Source: Urechis unicinctus
Taxonomy: Eukaryota; Annelida; Polychaeta; Xenopneusta; Urechidae
Assembly: GCA_034190875.2 (NCBI GenBank)
Contig: CM067343.1
Coordinates: 43,321,109 to 43,385,108 of the forward strand
Direction of reading: 5' to 3'
DNA: 64,000 nt
The stretch's first letter is position 1; each line of letters begins with the position of its first letter. The notes below the pieces were generated by a model. It was not told the DNA's origin, did not search any database, and worked only from the letters and a program-made list of their open reading frames with translations. Below, in pieces: positions 47,682 to 61,853 of this stretch. A program made the translations under genes and the position numbers.

Positions 47682-49276
47682 TCGAAGAGGCAGCAGGACC
47701 CGATAAGATCACGCTGGCTATGGTACTAGCTGTTGGAGAGAGAATGGGATCCTGTGACTTCGCAGAGTGATGACAGCAATATGGAGAGAAAAGCGAATCC
47801 CAGATGACTGTCTAGAATCCATACTGGTTCCGAGCTTCAAGAGCATAGGTCGCGTCCACGAATGCGGCAACTACAGAGGTATCAAGCTTCTGTCTTAAAT
47901 GATTATGTAATGCTTGGAAATAATACTGATGGGCTAGGAACGGTTCGGTTTCAAGAAGGGAAAGTAAACAACAGGTGCGAATTCATAGTGCGGCAAATGA
48001 TTGAAAGGAAGCTGGAGTTCCAACAAGATAGTCATCTGAGGCGTTTTTAGACACAGAAGGCAGTGCTAGAAGGCATACGCGCATCTACCTTGAAAGAGAT
48101 GGTCCGCCGTCTCCATGGAATTGCGGCATCCTTATGTGTGGTATCATAAGTTCTGGCAGTAAACAGGAGGGTTCGCGTGGTATAGTGCTTTGGAATGAAG
48201 TGCCTGCAAACGTTTTAGACACATAGTTCCAGGCGTTTGACGACAGATAGGATTACAAGGCCGTGTATGGCATGATAGCATCTATGCTGCGACATTAAGG
48301 CGTGGCAGAAGAACTGATAACCGTGGTAATGGCTTTGGAATGAAAGTAACAACGTGCTTCGGCACTACAAACAGGTTTGATGTGAAGGTAGGATTACACC
48401 AGGTATCAGTACTGATTCTAATATTCATGGTGTGGCGAGCCTACATCAGCAAGCTGTGTCCAGTGGACAGAGGAGATAAAGTTATCTACGCTGATGGCAA
48501 TTACAATCGGAACCATCACAGCAGAGTAGCACCAGCATGCAGTGCACAGGTGTTTTGATAGGCTAACAGCACACGACGTGACGATGAGCCGTGCGTAGAC
48601 TGAGGTAAGACAGCCTTACAACTAGATATCCGCGTAGATGGCCAGCAACTGAAGCAACCTCCAACGTTGAAGTGCCTAGACAGCTGGCTACTATCAAATG
48701 GAGAGCTAGGAAGAGAGGTGCACGCTGGACTACACGGCTTGGAGGAGTATGAGCGAAGTGATCTATGACAAAGATAATGCCGATGAAGCTAACGGCGCAT
48801 GTCTACATTACGATGGTACAACTAGTGTTGCGATACGGAACGGAGACGTGGGCAGTGAACGAAAAGCACGTGAAGAAAGTGAAAGTTGCGGGGATGCGCT
48901 GACTGCGAGCCATCAGTGGAGTACCACGACGAGATAGAAACGATGATATATGAGTTGAGGTAGAAGGTGGCACAGCTGAGGGACAAGACGAGAGAGGCCA
49001 GAATACGATGGCCCACTTGGCGAACAGAGAACACCTGATGGACAATACGAGAGGCCAGAATACGATGGCCACTTAGAGCGAAGAGCTGTGAGCATTGGTG
49101 CTGTGAGCATTGCAGAGACAGAGACAAGTGAAGCGGAGCGGCGAAGAAGTCGTTGGATCTGAGTAGAGTCGACGATAGAAGCGAATAGAGAGCTGTGTCG
49201 GGAAAACCTGACCCCTCCTGTGAAGGAAACATGGGATGATGATGAAGATGATGACGATGATGATGATGATGATGAT
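47682..49276 (+). mobile_element. RTE-like LINE relic with (GAT)n tail
   Basis: Scattered frames give the reverse-transcriptase landmarks in order: EEAAGPDKITLAMVLAVGER; TAIWREKRIPDDCLESILVP; HECGNYRGIKLLS (47773-47898); EFIVRQMIERKLEFQQDS with AFLDTE (47950-48050, motif A); FDVKVGLHQVSVL (48360-48410, motif B); IYADGNY (48484-48503, YADD changed to YADG); SWLLSNGELGREVHAGL (48680-48740); and RYGTETWAVNEKHVKKVKVA (48828-48898). This order and wording fit RTE-clade LINEs. The 3' end is a (GAT)n run at 49232-49276, as RTE elements often have. The endonuclease is absent. Several frame breaks and stops show it is dead. Confidence 0.85.
48982..49115 (+). repeat. Short tandem duplications inside the LINE 3' part
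   Basis: A block of about 40 bp (GAGAGGCCAGAATACGATGG core) occurs at 48982-49020 and 49041-49080, period 59. CTGTGAGCATTG then occurs twice (49086 and 49101). The first encodes the REARIRW part of the LINE C-terminus, so the duplication came after loss of function. Confidence 0.85.
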
Positions 49277-49338
49277 TTATATATGTATATATTGATATAC
49301 ACTCATGTACATATATCTATGTATGTATAAATATATAT

Positions 49339-49371
<33 letters not shown>

Positions 49372-49519
49372 ACATGTTTATATATACATATATATGTATG
49401 TATATATATATACATATATATATATACATAGATATATATTTGGTATATATTTATATATATATATATATATATATGTATATACAAATATAATATATCTATA
49501 CGAATTGATATATTTTCTA

Positions 49520-49550
<31 letters not shown>

Positions 49551-49744
49551 GGTGTGTGTGTACTGGGGTCATAATGTGGTGTGTGTGTGTGTGTGTGTGG
49601 GTGTCTCTATATATATAAGCTAATATATATCTATATATTTTAATATATATATATATATATCTCTATATAAAATCTCTATATTTTAAATATATATATATAT
49701 ATATGTATAGCAAAGGTATAGAATTATATATATAGATAATATAG

Positions 49745-49794
<50 letters not shown>

Positions 49795-49880
49795 GTTGTG
49801 TGGTGTGTGTGGTTGGTGGGGTTGTGTGTGAGTGTGTGTTTGTGTGTGGGCGTGTGTTGTATTATGTATTTTTATATATA
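49277..49880. repeat. TA and TG low-complexity block
   Basis: TA repeats with two TG runs (about 49577-49600 and 49771-49855, partly GTGGTGTG). It starts directly at the LINE tail. Confidence 0.95.
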
Positions 49881-49884
49881 TATT

Positions 49885-52800
49885 TGCAAGCCATACGTCA
49901 TATATACGATATTTGCATCGGCTTGATCGTCTGTCAAGTAAACCATGATCTACATGATAGATGGCCACAACTAACATATTTCGACGCCCGATGGTATAAC
50001 AAATCCAAATAATTAATATGCTCTGAGGATGATGAAACAAGGACGCAATATATGCTAAGATCTCACAGCTCATCAACGAGTTAATGTTAAACATTTATTT
50101 TGCTACTGTCAGTGACATTTCCATCTGCGCCCAGTTCCAAGGTTTACTATCATATGGCATCCACGTGCGAAGCGTGCTGATGGAGAGGATTTAAGGTAAC
50201 AAATCGACTACATGGCATACCTTATTATGTTACTTTAGATCAAGTTTTATGCCCCTTCCTGTGGTTGTCTTTTGATTTATGTAGTCATAATTAGATGATC
50301 GTTCACCCCAAAATTCTTTGTCCTTTTTGCAAGTGAACAAGTATTATTATTGCCTCTGCATTTTGCCTTCACATGCGAGCCAAGCAGAAGTGCCGCTGTA
50401 AAACTAACAACATATTCAATCAATGTCATGCCGTATAGTTATATAATGCTATAAAAACACTACCTGGAGCTATCATATTTTCATTATCGAGCAATGCTTA
50501 TGCGAGTGGTATAATAGTATGACAATGTTATCATCAACACATCGATGCATATGCACGACCACATAAAATGGCAGCATAAAAAGTGCGGAATGGGAGTAAC
50601 ATATGTAACGCTTGGGACTCGACACAAAGCCTCTATGAAACTGCACAGTGTTTTGGTGAATATGCCAAACATTTACAGGACCTTTACCAGCTTTACTACA
50701 GAATGTCAGGCAGCAGATTTGTCAAATGCTGCGACGGCCATAAAACAAGTTTTGAGTCATTTATATTTTGATTGGCGTTTTATATATACCATAGTGGGTA
50801 GCTTCCATGCCTGAACTTTGGAATATATATTTTTGGAATATGATCGCGTTTGAATCGCCCAATACCGGTCAGAATATTTATTGTGTAAATAATCGATATT
50901 GATTCGACGATACTATTTTCGTACATGTTCTCTTGCTTGGCAATCGATATATTGATAAATAATTTCGATTGATCACCACCATTACTGTATGCATGAATCA
51001 AGATCATGTCACGCGATTAATATATATCAACTTAACTAACATCTATATGTCAACCTAGATAAAGACATCCATGTGTCATTTATCGGGAAACTCCCTGGAA
51101 AGCAATCAATTTTCAAATTTATTATAAAAAAACTCATCGTCACGAAAAGCTGATCGTGATAATAACATATCTGCGATTCATCTGATTACAATCAATGTTC
51201 ATGACGGCAGCGCTAATTAAACACGTGTGATATAATATGTCAATATTAATGGCGTACCAAGTTGCATTTCACCTGAATAAATCCTTGCGTTTGCAATCAC
51301 TTTATTAATGATGTTATGCTGTAACAGAGCTATTTATGCATTTAACTGCTTGGGGCGATGTACTTTCACCAGTTATTATCTTTCTTGCCAAGATGGCTAA
51401 AAACCGGATACGGTTATCAAAATCATTGTAAGGCTTTATGAATATTCGGAATGATCCGGCTGCCGTATCAGTGATTGAGCGAAATTGCCAGTTACAGTCG
51501 CTGAGAGAAAATGTTTATATATCTTTCAGGATATCAGAAACATTCATTTAGATGTGATCTAATTAAAGAAAAGACGCTGCTCTTGAAAATCCATGCTAGC
51601 TTGTCTGTCATTACATAAAAGTCTGACCTTGTGGCATTGGCAAATGTAAGCTATCAATAACAACCGTTTCTATCGACTACAGAGTACACAACATCAAAAC
51701 ATGTTTTGGAATCCTATTTCTACTCGAGACGAGAGCACATGATCGAAGTCCACTTCCAAAACAGTAATTGTAGCTCAAATACTTTTTCGCCTAAATGCCA
51801 AAATTGTTTCTAACATATACATATTTATATATCTACAAGATAATTCAGTGCTGCATCTAAAATTCACATTTTAGTCACTAGTGACCGTTGACTATCATGG
51901 ATGCGTCAAAACCAATCCGTAACCATAGTTGCATCAGACTGATGGTGTTTGGTCCAAATTAACCAAACATTCGCCGTACTTTCCGCTTTCATAAGCTTCG
52001 AAATCAACAGTGTGATCTAACTGTGGGTTGTGGCATGTTGACGCCAAATGGATCTCATCTGTCAATCGTGTATATATTGTCATAAGATTTGCCAGAACAT
52101 TTGGATGTATCAATTTGCATCTCGTTTGCTAGACCAAATGGAGCTCTATCTTTAACCCATATGAATGTCAGATTAAGTGCACGTGTGGAATCTATCGTCA
52201 CTGTCACAAACCTGTCGATAATGTCACGACCGTAATGAACAAGGCTGGTTCGACAGCTTTCCGTCAGTGTCATTGCCTGGCACAAGATACTCCAATAACA
52301 GTGGAACAGCTATTATTGTTCCAAAGGCATAATGTTCACAAGGGATGGATTAGTCAGGGCTGACAAATTCCATTACAAAGAAGCACGTTAATACAGATAA
52401 CTCCGGGTCCCGGGGCTCCGGGTCACGGCTCTACTCACAAAAATTACCAGTGACAAAATAATAAAGGACATTACTCACACATCTAAACACTTTTTTTTCT
52501 GATTTTTTTTCATGAACCTGAAAAAAAACCAAACCTACTGGAAATTATACAACATAAAGCTAGTACGATAAGCTGTTACGATACGTGAATATTGCGACTG
52601 TTTTTGGATCACAGCCAGTAACGATCTTGTTCGGCCGCGATGTACTACCCTTTATCGACCATATTTGCATTCTTAATCAATAAGAATAGATATCAGATTA
52701 ACGTATTGCATAGTTGAGCTTGGTTTTTGCATGCTCAGCAACAAAATCAAAGCGATTTCTAAGATGCCCATTCAATAAGACAAACAGAAAAATGCAATTG

Positions 52801-54230
52801 ATCCATAGCTTTAGTAAAGCAAACAACTGGACAATCACGATATTAGACAACGCATACAATGGACTTACAGCATTTTGGTAAGATGATCTGTATAGATTAT
52901 GGACGTAAGCGGTTTATGCGTCCGCTCTGTAGACAGCTTATATTCAATATAAAATACGTTGGTTTATTTACTGCAACCCCATAAAACGCCATCGGCATGC
53001 AGCTAGTAAGTGACCTGAACATACATCACCCTGTGGTCTAGGCACAAACGATCTCAAATTGGTTCTTTGTCGCAACAAGTTTTTCTGTTAAGCGACTAAT
53101 AATAAATAAACTTCATACCCTGCTTACATGAGGCATTTTTAAGTGGTTATTACTGGCTGTATCTATTATATGGCTACTTTAGCAACAATAACGTTTTGGA
53201 AATTCACGTATAACATTATATAAATCCTGCTATCGAAACGTTTAAACATGCCATTGCTCGATTTTACATTTTGTCGGTTGTGACTCGCAACCTGCTGTAA
53301 AGATGAACAGTTCAGACCTGCTTTCACACATCTTCACTTTCCAAATTGTTTGTTTTGTTTCAATGACATTTTAATAATAGCAATTAGTTATCAAAAATAA
53401 ACGCCAACAAATATTCTGCAGATATACATTGGTGCGATATGCATTGAGTTTGCATATCAGCATATGATAGCCACGGCAACTCTTTTGGGGATGTGACGTA
53501 ACATGGGCGTCAGCAAGACAATGATTGGCATATATGTCGCAACATTTTCCTTACGCCTCCTAATTGGATAAACCGAACCGCCAGTTGAGATATAATTTGA
53601 CCATGAGATGGCCAATTCATACGTTCGCTTATGGGAACGGCAAGCGCAATGTCTTTGAACCTAATGTGTCCGGGAATGCATCTGTGGGCAATATTTTTCT
53701 ACAAACTTGACTCTATCAATTTGACTCTAAAGGCTAAAATTGATTTATGGCCCCAAGTTTTGAATACAGGTGTTCCATTTTTTTCTCACTCAGCCCGGTC
53801 GTAGAGATAGCTACATGGGCAGACGTTTATGGCAGTGAGGTTTATAGTGCACAGAAGAGGTTATTTACCTTATGAGCGTATCCATCAGAAAATATCTTGT
53901 ATCCAAAATAGTCAATAATGTAGACATTGCATTATGTTAGCAATAAATACAGAAAACTCGGCACATAACACTCATATTCATATAGCGTTAGGAAAGTTAT
54001 AAAACTTGAATATTTTTGCAAACACAGTTTCGAACATAGAATGTATGTTCCATATTGGTCTTGCGAATTTAGTCTATGCTGTTCTCTTAAAGGTTAAACA
54101 CATGCATCAACAGCAGCTCTAATATCGGATAAAGGTGAGTGGAATGGTTTGCCGTCCTAAGCCCTTTTTGTTGTTGTTGGTTTTTCAAACATTATGCGTG
54201 ATTTAGCAATAGCCTCATTACTCTAATTAG
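49885..54230. other. Intergenic, no gene recognised
   Basis: 4.3 kb of AT-rich DNA with no frame longer than 90 codons and no motif. It holds a small GC-rich direct repeat at 52401-52428. Confidence 0.5.
52401..52428 (+). repeat. GC-rich 15-bp tandem pair
   Basis: CTCCGGGTCCCGG (52401-52413) and CTCCGGGTCACGG (52416-52428), period 15. Almost pure G and C in a region of about 35% GC. Confidence 0.8.
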
Positions 54231-54233
54231 CAC

Positions 54234-54499
54234 ATATATATATATTTTTTATATGTTTAAATATATATATATATATATATATATATAGATATATATATAT
54301 ATATAAATAAATATATATGTATATATATAAATATATATATATAAATGCATATATATGTTTTTATGATATATATATATTTATATATATATTTATATATTTA
54401 TCTATATATATAGATATTTCTATATATATTTATATATTCTCTCTCTATCTAGATATGTCTCTATCTCTATTTCTATATATCCCTCTATATATATATCTA

Positions 54500-54551
<52 letters not shown>

Positions 54552-55190
54552 TCTATCTCTCTATATAGATCTCTATATATCTATTTATCTATATCTCTTA
54601 TGCCTCTATGAATGCGGGTTATATAACTGACATCGTTGTAGTTCGGCAGAACTGACTTTATGGGCTACGAATATATACATGTCTAAATATATATATATAT
54701 ATCTATATATATAGATATATATATATATAGATAAGATATATCTATATATATATCTATATTATCTATAGAGATAAATGTTTATTTTTATTTATCCTCTATA
54801 TATATATATATATATCTATATATCTATATCCGTATAGGGAGATATCTATCTCTCTCTATATATATCTCTCTCTCTATAGAGATAGAGAGATATCTATCTA
54901 TGTATAGAAGAGAGATATATTTGTAGATCTCTCTATCTTTAGATATCTCTCTCTCTCTCTCTATCTATATCTCTCTCTCTCTCTATAGTCTATATCTGTT
55001 TCTCTCTCTCTATCTCTCTTTATATGTATTCTCTCTTCTATCTCTATATCTATTTCTATTTCTATCTATCTATAGATATGTATATTTTTTATATATACAT
55101 ATATATCTCTTATCTTTATATATATATATAATATATGTATATATTTGTATATATGTATATATGTTTATATATATTTATATATATGAATAT
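54234..55190. repeat. TA and CT low-complexity block
   Basis: TA repeats, then CT runs with CTAT interruptions (54500-54560, 54950-55020), then TA again. It is split by, and ends with, two copies of one unique 75-bp sequence. Confidence 0.95.
54595..54670 (+). repeat. 75-bp direct repeat, copy 1
   Basis: Contains CCTCTATGAATGCGGGTTAT, then ACTGACATCGTT, CGGCAG-ACTGAC and TGGGCTACGA. The same words in the same order stand at 55191-55265, about 85-90% identical, on the other side of 520 bp of microsatellite. Confidence 0.9.
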
Positions 55191-55265
55191 TTTATGTCTC
55201 TATGAATTCGGGTTAAATAACTGACATCGTTATCGTCCGGCAGTACTGACTATCATGGGCTACGA
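55191..55265 (+). repeat. 75-bp direct repeat, copy 2
   Basis: Counterpart of 54595-54670; offset about 595 bp. Together they bracket a TA/CT block. Confidence 0.9.
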
Positions 55266-55269
55266 TCTA

Positions 55270-57370
55270 GTAATGCTCAGCAGCCGATTCCCAGTGATGA
55301 GTTGCTTCTTGCTTGGTTTGAATTAAAAAACTGTAATACGATAATATGCCACCTAATGTCATGAAGATAACGATAGGAAAGAAACTCGAGAAAAGAATTG
55401 CCTAAGGATACGCGCCCGGACACATGACTGGCCGGTCGATGTGTGCTCCCGTAGTCAAGCCCATTGCATGGTGTTCTACATATGAAACAAAATAATCAGA
55501 GCTGGCGTTCTGTTTGATCAAATATTGCAGTAAAGGGGAGTATTGTTTCAATGGCTTACATAGTATTGTCATCATTGCAGATACCAATGTTACATAACAG
55601 CCCCACACAAAGGTGGAGGAATTAGTTTGCTGGGATTTTCCAACGCAATAAGCATTGTGCAAATCTATGTCTAAAATAGGAATGAGAAGATAGATATACT
55701 TCTAACACACACACGTACATGCACATACTCACTTTCTCAGAAACGTTATACGGCTGGTCAGCGCTGTTGGATTGGTTCATGATTTATAAAGTGGATTCTA
55801 ACATTCCGCGTTTTCTAATATATGAGCATCTCGTTTTATTTGAAAAAAAAACACATATTACGTAACATATCGAGCATTTCAAATTTTCGATTGTCTGTAA
55901 TTGCTCCAGTAGATTGTTACGCTTTTGTATCAATCATTACGTCAGGTCAAAGGTTTGCAGTTTCATCGACCTGGTCAGATTCAAATTCAGATTCAGTATT
56001 GTCGCTCAGATCAAGTACTTAATCCGACGCGATTGAGTTGAAGCTAATTGCATTAGTAATATGCATTTGTTTTATGCCGATTTGGTCATTAAAACATCTA
56101 GATTATCAAGGCAAATATCATGTACATTTGGTTATCATAGAGATATTCAGTCAACATTTGGCTGATTGTCATGTGCAATTTCCTACGATTCATAAGTTAT
56201 AAAATATGAATTTGTGCGTGAAGGTCTCAGCACATCCCATCTTCTTAATGCATAGCATATAAGCAATTGCTAGACAATTAAGGCAGAGGAGCAGTTTGCA
56301 TCAAGGCTGCGGGACTGTCGCAGAGCTTACACATTTGCATAAAAATAATGATTGGTACGCCCCCGGTTGCTTCAGCTCAGAATGGTTGCATATTCATGAT
56401 CAAAGACTTTAACGAAACTGAGCTGGCGAGATCAAAAATATGCAAAGTCTGATCCTCAGAGTGTACAAATAATTGTGTATTTGTTAACACTCGGCAAGTA
56501 CAATTACCGGCCATATTATCATCTTCATCGTCAGTGGTTTCCGGGATTTATTGCAGAAAACAATGACAATCACTGATTATGTTATTTACAGCTTTAAAAT
56601 CTCAACATGTGTGGTTAGTGCGATAATTACCTATTGAATAATAGCAGACTGAACAAAATATTTCCTATTCTACTGCAGCCATTTATATATCAGACGCAAT
56701 TTGCTAATTAATAATAATGAGCTAAAAAATTACACTGCTAATGTTACGTGTAAGAATTGGATAGTAATAGCTTGCTAGCAATGTATAGCCTCTGTGTCCC
56801 AAACGAAAAAAAGCATCGATTATATTGCACATCAAAAGGTTGCAATGTGTAACCCATTAAGCATGAATAATTCTTTAAACAACATGTAGATGACAATAAC
56901 AAGGCAGGCAGATTATCTAAGTTAATATGCATATAGCTGGTTTGGTAAGTGAACTGTGATCTTCTAGAAGCTCTACTCCGTTGTGATTGCCGAAGTGTCT
57001 TCCAAGGAGACAAAGAGTATACATAGAGTCACCGCTCAATACATAGCACATGCATGAGGCCACGAACTACAATACCTCAATGTTGGGTACGATTCCATTT
57101 CCTATTCACTTTATGCTTATCATCTCGCTGTCCAATTTAGAGCGTTAAGTGGTAACCTGTATTACTTCGTCAATGTGAGTCTGTACTGATTGCTTGCGTC
57201 ACGCTTGGATATATGCGAATGCTGCTCAAGACCTATAAAGATGAAGCTGTAATTAATGCAATTCGATAATGCATTATAGATCTCGCTATAATCCTATGTA
57301 GATATTATCCCTTACACCTCATTCAATAGGTGGTGGAAAGCATTAACATCAACCCAAAACATTATTTGAC
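55270..57370. other. Intergenic, no gene recognised
   Basis: Frames at 55402-55662 (-), 55822-56022 (+) and 56744-57013 (-) show no domain. No repeat recognised. Confidence 0.5.
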
Positions 57371-57374
57371 AATA

Positions 57375-59445
57375 CGGGATCTTCAGGCAATTTGGCCGCA
57401 CCTCCGTCGGGATTCTCGCGGGTTTCTGATCTGAGAATTGGAGTTCGCAAGCGCCCTTGGTCACAGCGGTTGTTAATCTTTTAACGTTATCTGTAATACG
57501 AATGCAATTGTGATTATGCTTACATGTATTAATTTTGACTAATAGACTAAACTGTCATACCTGGTAACTAACATGAGACACCTCGTATAATTGGCTCCAA
57601 ATATTAAACTTTTGTCACAATAATGCATGTCTTATATTTGAATTTATTTTGATAAAATTGAGGTAAGAAAAGGACATATATCTAGATTATAACATAATTG
57701 TATGTGTATAACAATCACATGTAATTGTCTTGTACTCATAACTTGCTACCACAGTGCCATTTCCGGAGAAACCTCGTGGCGGAAGTGGAATCATCATAGC
57801 AGCCCGCATGTCATAGCATCTGACGTGTAAGGTTTGGAGCAACGCAAAGACACGCCAATGATTGCATGCATGAACGCGATGTTTGATGCCAATTAGTGTT
57901 TGTTTACACCATGTTCCATTTTGCAACAGTTAAATCTGTCAGTTGCATGTTAAATGGTATCTGCTTAAGGGTTGGCATTGTTGATCTATATTCCATATCA
58001 TCATTATTCATCCGATAGACATTAGTCAGTGCGTTAGTTTATCGATTATTCAAACATTGAAAGTGAGATGCATTTATATTGACGTATAATACGTTATTAT
58101 TTGATCTATACAACAGATTCCGTAGTCATGCTATTCAAATATCACTTGAAATGACTTGCATTGGTCATGCCTTTTATGTTATGTCTATTTGGCAACATTA
58201 ATTGTTTGAGATAATTAAGTCCTGGATGACTATTGCAATTCATAAAGATCTCCATGAATGTGTTTGTGTTATTTTTATAGCAGGATATGCCCCTAGACTT
58301 AGTGCGTTTGTACCTGCGTACTGTCTGTGCGAAGCAAACATTTTTTGAGAACACGCATTCAAGATCACGAATATGTTACAATGCTATTGTTGCAGTCCAG
58401 ATTATCTCGAATAATCGGCATTAATTCCCTTTTGCGCAAGAATACATCATTGGATGTTTCAATTGCCGCCTCGTTTTTGAAAGACAGCCCAAGGTAAAAG
58501 GCATTTGTTGTCACCACCACTTTGCATTCGCATATGCGCCCGCGAACAGATTAGCGATAAACAGCGCACGGCCTGCACAGAACACTACCACTGCTTCGCG
58601 ATGCTCGCACCTACGATGTTATTTCTCTAAAACGGCGGCCACATTGACATTCCAATCGAGCCAATGGTTTGAAAAGACTGCTCGTACTTCAACTCTTATT
58701 TCCTTATGAGACATCAATCAGAGGCCCCATAGGACCATGATTAACTATTATGGTCATTGTTACGATATACGGGACTGGTATGATTCCCTGGAAAACCAAT
58801 GCACGAGAAAAGAAGACACCAATTCCCATGGAAGCACATATATCGTTTGATTAGTGCTGCTGCAGCTTTATACACAGCACTTGACTTAAACAAAATTGAT
58901 CGTATTCCTAGGTAAGGGTCACAATAAAGGTCAACGAATAACTGCATACTACGAACCGCAGACATTTACGCGGCATGATATTGCTAAGTTTTGTAATTAC
59001 TTATTACGAGTATTTTCTATTCAACAAATATGACCAAGTAATGGATCATAATGTTGCCGTATGAATTTTGCTATAAATTTTCATTGAATAAAAAGAAAAT
59101 ACGCTGATGCATGTAATGACATTTTCCCAGTGCAGGATAAAGTTTTTCATAGAATATCCAAACGATGGGATGATATATAGCAAGTCCTTCTGAATATTAA
59201 TCAATTAATTTATTATATGACACTTCTTGCAATACATATCCGCTAATCAGCATTTGTTATGCCATACATGTAGTCAGCAGCTCTAATTTGATATCTATTT
59301 GGCATACGATAGGCAGCTACTTCGTCATGTAGCTTCAATTTAGTCATACATGCGTGATGCCACGCTCATCCATCGGTAATTCAGTATTTGGAATGTACGA
59401 TTTGACGAATGTAGCGAAGGTTGGTGATCGAGCCTTGAAGATCTC
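57375..59445 (+). repeat. 2.1-kb recent direct duplication, copy 1
   Basis: Aligns end to end with 61854-63940, about 96-98% identical by eye, with a few indels of 7-13 bp. Copies start at CGGGATC and end at GAAGATCTC. No TIR, LTR, poly-A or target duplication was seen. Three - strand frames of 70-79 codons (57687-57926, 58142-58354, 58741-58965) occur in both copies. In the first, the base differences I checked mostly change the amino acid, which argues against coding constraint. Confidence 0.93.
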
Positions 59446-61853
59446 AATGTTTTTTCAGGAAAAGCATTGAATACGCAGACCCTGCGTTGGCATTCAATTA
59501 CCCAGGGTCATTAGTAAATTGATCAATGCTTCTCTCCCACGCATAGCTGCATCATTTATCTACCTTGGAAAAGCAATAACGGAAAAGGAGATTTATACCT
59601 TAGAGAAAACACTGCAACAGTCGGTCAATAAGTTTTTATGCGTTTCGCGACAGTGGCAAATGTATCGAACCTACTCCTTCAAATCCAAACACCATAAAGT
59701 AGATAATTGGCGACATTTTCCACACCACTAGGGTCGTGCTGACATGGTGCCTCATGGTCCGTGAAATCAGCGTCAATGATGAGATCTTTATTACAGTATG
59801 TTGCTGTATTGTTTTTTGTATAGGCTAATTCATTGTCGACCGCTTGAAATTCTAACCTTGTCTAGGTTTGCACTTAAGATATGTAATTTATCAATTTTAG
59901 CATCCATTGCCAAACACTCATCCACCAACATAAATCCCCGCCCATTAGGCTGTCTGAAGTAGGGTTATTACTCATCAGAGGACGAAAATGTGGGACAATT
60001 TGTAATGATACCTTACATCGTTGATTGGTGGTCACCAGTGGATCGAACATGAGTACCTGCTTATGATAGTTCATAATTGCATGTGTGAGCCTTGTGTAGA
60101 GGCATTCTATACAGGTCAGTTACTCTTTAGTTTTTATCACTCCGAAATGTCTGTTTTCAATACCTTATAGCGGTTGATATACTGCAGTGGGAGCCAACTA
60201 CAACATCAGCGGCCAATTCAAATGCAGGAAAGAATTCGTAAGCCACGTATACAGGCATATCAGTGTGTACTATGACACATGTAATGGATTGTTAGCTTTG
60301 ACATGCTTAGCACTCTGCCATCAAACCCTCCAAATAACAAAGTTAACAACTAGGTAATCTACAATTTGGCGAAGAGCATCCGTTAAACATACCCTATGAC
60401 AAAGCAGCGAAAGAGTCTGAGACAGGAGCCACCCGACACAGCTAACAATCACTCCCCGCAAATTATCCTCTCGCTGCAGTATGATCGATGGCTATAAACG
60501 GGAATGCGGCTTAAATGATAATTGCAAATTGAGCTAAGATAATTCATGAAAACACAGCAATAAACCCGCTACAGGATGCCATAGAGACTGCAGAGATTGC
60601 GCTCAAATTCTACCATTACTATCAGTAACTCAATCGTCCTTTCTATTCCACAAGGGTGTTCAATAATTGCCTCATATATCTAACGCGCGAATGATCTGAT
60701 CATGCTCACTACGATACAAATCATTCTATATTGGTCGTATTTATCCCATGAATGTATAATCAATTGTCGCTCCTTATAGGCTTATTGGTCACTTGCGCCA
60801 ATTTCAATATACCCTGAGCCCCGATGCGGGAACTGTTTGGACGGTAATATCTGAACAATGGTAATTGTGATTAGCATATTGTAATGGACAGCTCACATGG
60901 GGGTTAATACGAATATACAGACTACCACAAACTGAGGCTTCGAATATGACGTCTGAGATTTTTTGACGAATGGGAACATGTGACAGTCGCGAATTGTTAA
61001 CATGTTTTGTCCCCTTTTAACCGTTCCTGACACAGCCTTTTATACCTCGGCAAGAGGAGTACCATTTAGTGGCTTTAGAATAAGCTCGACGATTCAAATA
61101 GACAAATATCGCAGTGGTAATTGATCGGCATAACAAACAGACGCATCCTGCATTTGTTTAGGGTATATTTGACGATAGTTTATATTAACCGATCACAATT
61201 TCCGAGTGCATTAAAATGCTTTCAGACGAATGATAGTATACTGAACCCAAAACCGTACAAACATGTAAGATAATATGTTTAATGAATTGTGTTGAGCATG
61301 TCACACAATCATTGAAACGGTTCAATTATCATTATGCACTATATACAGTATATACAGTATATCTCAGGCGCTCGGTTCCCGATGGCGAGCTTTCGTTTTA
61401 AATAGTTCGAGCGTCTCGGCACTCAGTTGCATGGCGTCGGCAACCGAGCATCTGCGGAAACCACTGCATGTGAAACACCTGTCATACCTCCCCTCACCCC
61501 CTCCCTCACCCAAACACCTTACTGCCGCATAAGCGTAAGTAGTCAGCATCAACGCGAGAATAAACGAGGCGTGCGCTATTGTATAAATGAAATCTTCCAA
61601 TGGGGTTACAAAGCATAACGTCATATTGTTCATAACGGTCATCGGCTTCCTTCTGGCACTGAGCAATTGTATTTGAATCGAGGAATCACAATAAGCGCTA
61701 AACTACACAATCAGGCATCAGATCCGCACTTCGTCGGCAGTGGGGAAGCCTCTGCGCTCACTACTTTGTGCAGCTTTGAAATCAACCCGTGCACCATACC
61801 TCCATTATAAGTTAATGGTGGGTAGCGTAGATAAGTTATGATCGGCGGTACTG
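59446..61853. other. Unique spacer between the duplicated copies
   Basis: 2.4 kb without recognisable genes. A GC-richer, CpG-containing stretch at about 61360-61600 holds a 100-codon - strand frame (61364-61666). Its end (LSAETLELFKTKARHRE) loosely recalls the segment between endonuclease and RT in RTE-type LINEs. Too short to call. Confidence 0.45.

Noticed and set aside
57687-57926. 79-codon - strand frame conserved in the duplicate at 62166-62405
   Set aside because: The copies differ at five residues, and most base differences I checked in the frame change the amino acid. That is the opposite of constraint. The frame is open in both only because the duplication is young.
61364-61666. 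- strand frame with LSAETLELFKTKARHRE, like the pre-RT linker of RTE LINEs
   Set aside because: The similarity covers under 20 residues of a poorly conserved region, and no RT or endonuclease motif lies nearby.
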